The translations under genes and the position numbers were made by a program. From Kingella pumchi (GTDB lineage Bacteria; Pseudomonadota; Gammaproteobacteria; Burkholderiales; Neisseriaceae): a stretch of DNA of 64,000 nt. Positions 61,821-64,000 of the stretch are shown piece after piece; position 1 is the first letter of the stretch, and every line of letters begins with the position of its first letter. The DNA is taken from positions 25,493 through 89,492 of the forward strand of contig NZ_JAKOOW010000033.1 of NCBI RefSeq assembly GCF_022288825.1, given 5' to 3'. The notes under the pieces are model-generated. The model was not told the origin of the DNA. It ran no database searches and saw only the letters and a program-made list of their open reading frames with translations.

Positions 61821-63818
61821 CTAAACATCCGCTTCCACCCGATCCCCCTCGGCTTCCATCCAGCTGCGGCGGGCGGCGGCTTCGCCTTTGCCCATCAGGC
61901 GGGTGAAGGCTGCGAGCGTGGTTTCACTATCGTGCTCGGGAATGCCCACGCGCAGCAGGCGGCGGGTGTCGGGGTTCATGGTGGTGTCTTTGAGCTGGTC
62001 GGGGTTCATTTCGCCCAGGCCTTTGAAGCGGCTGATGGAATAGGCGGATTCTTTGACTTTTTCGGCGGCGAGCCGCTCCAAAATGCCTTCCAGTTCGCCT
62101 TGGTCGAGCGCGTAGAATTTGCGCGCGGGGCGGCTTTTGCCTTGGGCGTTTACGTCCACACGGAACAGCGGCGGCTGGGCAACGTAGATATGGCCGTGGC
62201 GGATAAGGGCGGGGAAGTGGCGGTAAAACAGGGTGAGCAGCAGCACTTGGATGTGCGAGCCGTCCACATCGGCGTCCGACAAAATGGCGATTTTGCCGTA
62301 GCGCAGGCCGGAAAGGTCGGGGCTGTCGCCCTCGCCGTGGGGATCGACGCCGATGGCGACGGCGATGTCGTGGATTTCGGCGTTGGCAAAGAGCTGGTCG
62401 CGGTGCACTTCAAAGCTGTTGAGCACTTTGCCGCGCAAGGGCAGGATGGCTTGGAAGGCTTTGTCGCGGGCGAGTTTGGCCGAGCCGCCGGCCGAATTGC
62501 CTTCGACCAAAAACAGCTCGTTTTCGCGGATGTCTTCGCTTTCGCAGTCGGTGAGTTTGCCGGGCAGTACGGCCACGCCGCTGCCTTTTTTCTTTTCGAT
62601 TTTCTTCACCGAACGCAGCCGCGCCTGTGCCTGGCGGATGGCCAGCTCGGCGATTTTTTTGCCGGCTTCGACGTTTTGGTTGAGCCACAATTCGAGCGGA
62701 TCGGCGCAGACGGCGGCAACCAATTTGAGCGCGTCGCGGTTGGTGAGCTTGTCTTTGGTCTGGCCTTGGAACTGCGGGTCGAGCACGCGGGCGGAAAGCA
62801 CGAAGGCAACGCGCGAGAAGACATCGTCGCTTTGGATTTTCACGCCGCGCGGCAACAGGTTGTGGTGGCTGATAAAGTTGTTCACCGCCTGAAACACCGC
62901 CTGTTTCAGCCCGGCTTCGTGGGTGCCGCCCAGCGGCGTGGGAATCAGGTTGACATAGCTTTCGCCACCGCAGGCGCCGTCTTCCAGCCAGGTGAGCGCA
63001 AAAGCGGCGCCCTCGCCGGCGCGGAAATCGTCGTGGCCGGCACCGATGTAGTTTTCCGCCGCAAACACCGGCACCGCCGGCTCGGCTTCGGCCAAAAGAT
63101 CGTTCAGATAGCCGCGCAGGCCGTCGGGATAGTGCCAGCTTCTGATTTCGTGTTCAGGCTGCATCTGTTCGGTTTTTTTAGCCGGGCGCGACAGCGATAC
63201 CTGCACGCCTTTGAGCAGCACCGCTTTGGCGCGCAAAAGCCGCTCCAGCTCGGCCAGGTTGTAGTTCGGGCTTTCAAAATAACGCGCATCCGGCCACACC
63301 CGCACTTCGGTGCCGGTATCGCGCACCGCGCATTTGCCCACCACCGCCAAAGGCTCGGCCACTTCGCCGCCGGCAAAGGTAATGCGGTGGATTTTGCCCT
63401 CGCGTTTGACGGTAACTTCCAGCCGCGTCGAAAGCGCATTGGTTACCGAAACACCCACGCCGTGCAGGCCGCCGGAAAAGGCGTAGGCGCCCGAGCCTTC
63501 GGTTTTGCCGAATTTGCCGCCGGCATGCAGGCGGGTGAATACCAATTCCACCACCGGCACGCCTTCCTCCGGATGCAGGCCGGTTGGAATGCCGCGGCCG
63601 TTGTCGCGCACCGACAGCGAGCCGTCGGCATGGATTTCGACGGCGATGGTGTCGGCAAAACCGCCCAGCGCCTCGTCGGCGGCGTTATCGATGACTTCCT
63701 GGCAGATATGGGTGGGGCTGTCGGTGCGGGTGTACATCCCCGGCCGCTCTTTCACGGGCTCCAGCCCTTTGAGTACCTTGATGCTCGATTCGGTGTAGTG
63801 CTGCGTTTTCGGATTCAT
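61821..63818 (-). CDS. parE: DNA topoisomerase IV subunit B
   Basis: The 665-residue ParE has the GHKL ATPase (about 1-230; EVIDNAADEALGG and the ATP lid near YAFSGGLHGVGVSVTNALST), the transducer (about 230-400) and the TOPRIM domain (about 425-560; ELFLVEGNSAGGSAK and ILSDADVDGSHIQVLLLT). With ParC it decatenates chromosomes. The DADVDGSH motif binds Mg. The start is ATG 63818; a longer frame to 63857 lacks family sequence. Confidence 0.95.
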   Translation of the reverse strand: MNPKTQHYTESSIKVLKGLEPVKERPGMYTRTDSPTHICQEVIDNAADEALGGFADTIAVEIHADGSLSVRDNGRGIPTGLHPEEGVPVVELVFTRLHAGGKFGKTEGSGAYAFSGGLHGVGVSVTNALSTRLEVTVKREGKIHRITFAGGEVAEPLAVVGKCAVRDTGTEVRVWPDARYFESPNYNLAELERLLRAKAVLLKGVQVSLSRPAKKTEQMQPEHEIRSWHYPDGLRGYLNDLLAEAEPAVPVFAAENYIGAGHDDFRAGEGAAFALTWLEDGACGGESYVNLIPTPLGGTHEAGLKQAVFQAVNNFISHHNLLPRGVKIQSDDVFSRVAFVLSARVLDPQFQGQTKDKLTNRDALKLVAAVCADPLELWLNQNVEAGKKIAELAIRQAQARLRSVKKIEKKKGSGVAVLPGKLTDCESEDIRENELFLVEGNSAGGSAKLARDKAFQAILPLRGKVLNSFEVHRDQLFANAEIHDIAVAIGVDPHGEGDSPDLSGLRYGKIAILSDADVDGSHIQVLLLTLFYRHFPALIRHGHIYVAQPPLFRVDVNAQGKSRPARKFYALDQGELEGILERLAAEKVKESAYSISRFKGLGEMNPDQLKDTTMNPDTRRLLRVGIPEHDSETTLAAFTRLMGKGEAAARRSWMEAEGDRVEADV

Positions 63819-63864
63819 ACTGCTTTGCTTGGGAAACGGGAAACAAAAGGGGCGCATTGTAAGC

Positions 63865-63908
63865 CAAAGGCAGCCTGAAAGCGAAAGAAAGGGCTTTCAG
63901 GCTGCCTT
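63865..63908. terminator. Uptake-sequence hairpin upstream of parE
   Basis: AAAGGCAGCCTGAAAGC pairs with GCTTTCAGGCTGCCTTT. Beyond it, to the window end, only another uptake sequence (63952-63976) is visible and no gene. Confidence 0.6.
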
Positions 63909-64000
63909 TGGCAGATGGAAATCAAGACCGCAGCTAAGGCAAAAATCACAAAAGCAGCCTGAAAAGGCTGCTTTGTTTTTATTCCGTGGTGCGGACGGAG

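Noticed and set aside
1..64000. Many long open frames on the strand opposite real genes, some over 400 codons (for example opposite ruvB, thrS, pnp, ftsK, parE).
   Set aside because: High GC and codon structure make antisense frames open; they lack family similarity, ribosome sites and sensible composition, while the opposite strand holds a clear enzyme.

Overview
The window is chromosomal DNA of a member of the Neisseriaceae with high GC content. The clearest sign is the DNA uptake sequence: nearly every intergenic gap, and many coding regions, carry AGGCAGCCTGAAA or its complement, the 'king' dialect used by Kingella and some Neisseria. Other family hallmarks are a short Correia element (5094-5199), a dRS3 20-mer (7812-7831), a REP-like inverted doublet (61463-61551), the metX/metW and lpd/Prx-Grx neighbourhoods, and yajC-secD-secF. 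GC looks higher than in the meningococcus or gonococcus, so a species such as N. bacilliformis, N. shayeganii or a Kingella is possible; I cannot name it from sequence alone.

Layout. 0-7.7 kb: nitroreductase, AI-2E/PerM-type permease, an RNA-repair pair (RNA ligase plus HD-Pnk), two small envelope proteins, succinate-semialdehyde dehydrogenase and a small membrane protein. 7.9-14 kb: panC, ppiD, darP, pmbA, ruvB. 14-24.4 kb: a WYL regulator, a LprI-like secreted protein flanked by inverted 71-bp elements, cardiolipin synthase, a thioesterase, ygfZ, a DedA protein, cytochrome b561, an EnvC-like factor, a paralogue of the 7-kb membrane protein, free Met-R-sulfoxide reductase, and VOC and GST proteins. 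24.6-31.7 kb: pnp, tRNA-Val(GAC), thrS, an lpd-like flavoprotein and a peroxiredoxin-glutaredoxin fusion. 31.9-33 kb: an AT-richer Abi_2 (AbiD/AbiF-type HEPN) defence gene with a convergent small structured RNA gene at its 3' end. 33-40 kb: metW, an unknown, metX, gloA, an aminotransferase and a Pat-like CoA-binding/GNAT protein. 40-49 kb: azlCD, thrB, ftsK, a 2-hydroxyacid dehydrogenase with an orphan PTS-IIC-like transporter, and pbpG. 49-57 kb: a ccoI-type copper ATPase, queE-queD, mscL, yajC-secD-secF. 57-64 kb: gcvH, glnS, an EamA transporter, a small lipoprotein, a broken lipoprotein and parE.

Most of this is housekeeping: RuvB and FtsK in DNA processing, SecDF-YajC in export, MetX/MetW in methionine synthesis, QueE/QueD in queuosine synthesis, PNPase in RNA decay. 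The accessory interest is in four places: (1) the Abi_2 HEPN gene with its own-promoter structured RNA, which looks like a toxin or effector with an RNA partner; (2) the RNA ligase/HD-Pnk pair, a self-contained end-healing and sealing module; (3) the glnS-EamA block, whose uptake sequences belong to another dialect (GCCGTCTGAA, and AGGTCGTCTGAA) and which probably came from another Neisseria by transformation; (4) a family of small palindromic repeats with a GTAGGGTGCGCACC core, often bounded by uptake sequences.
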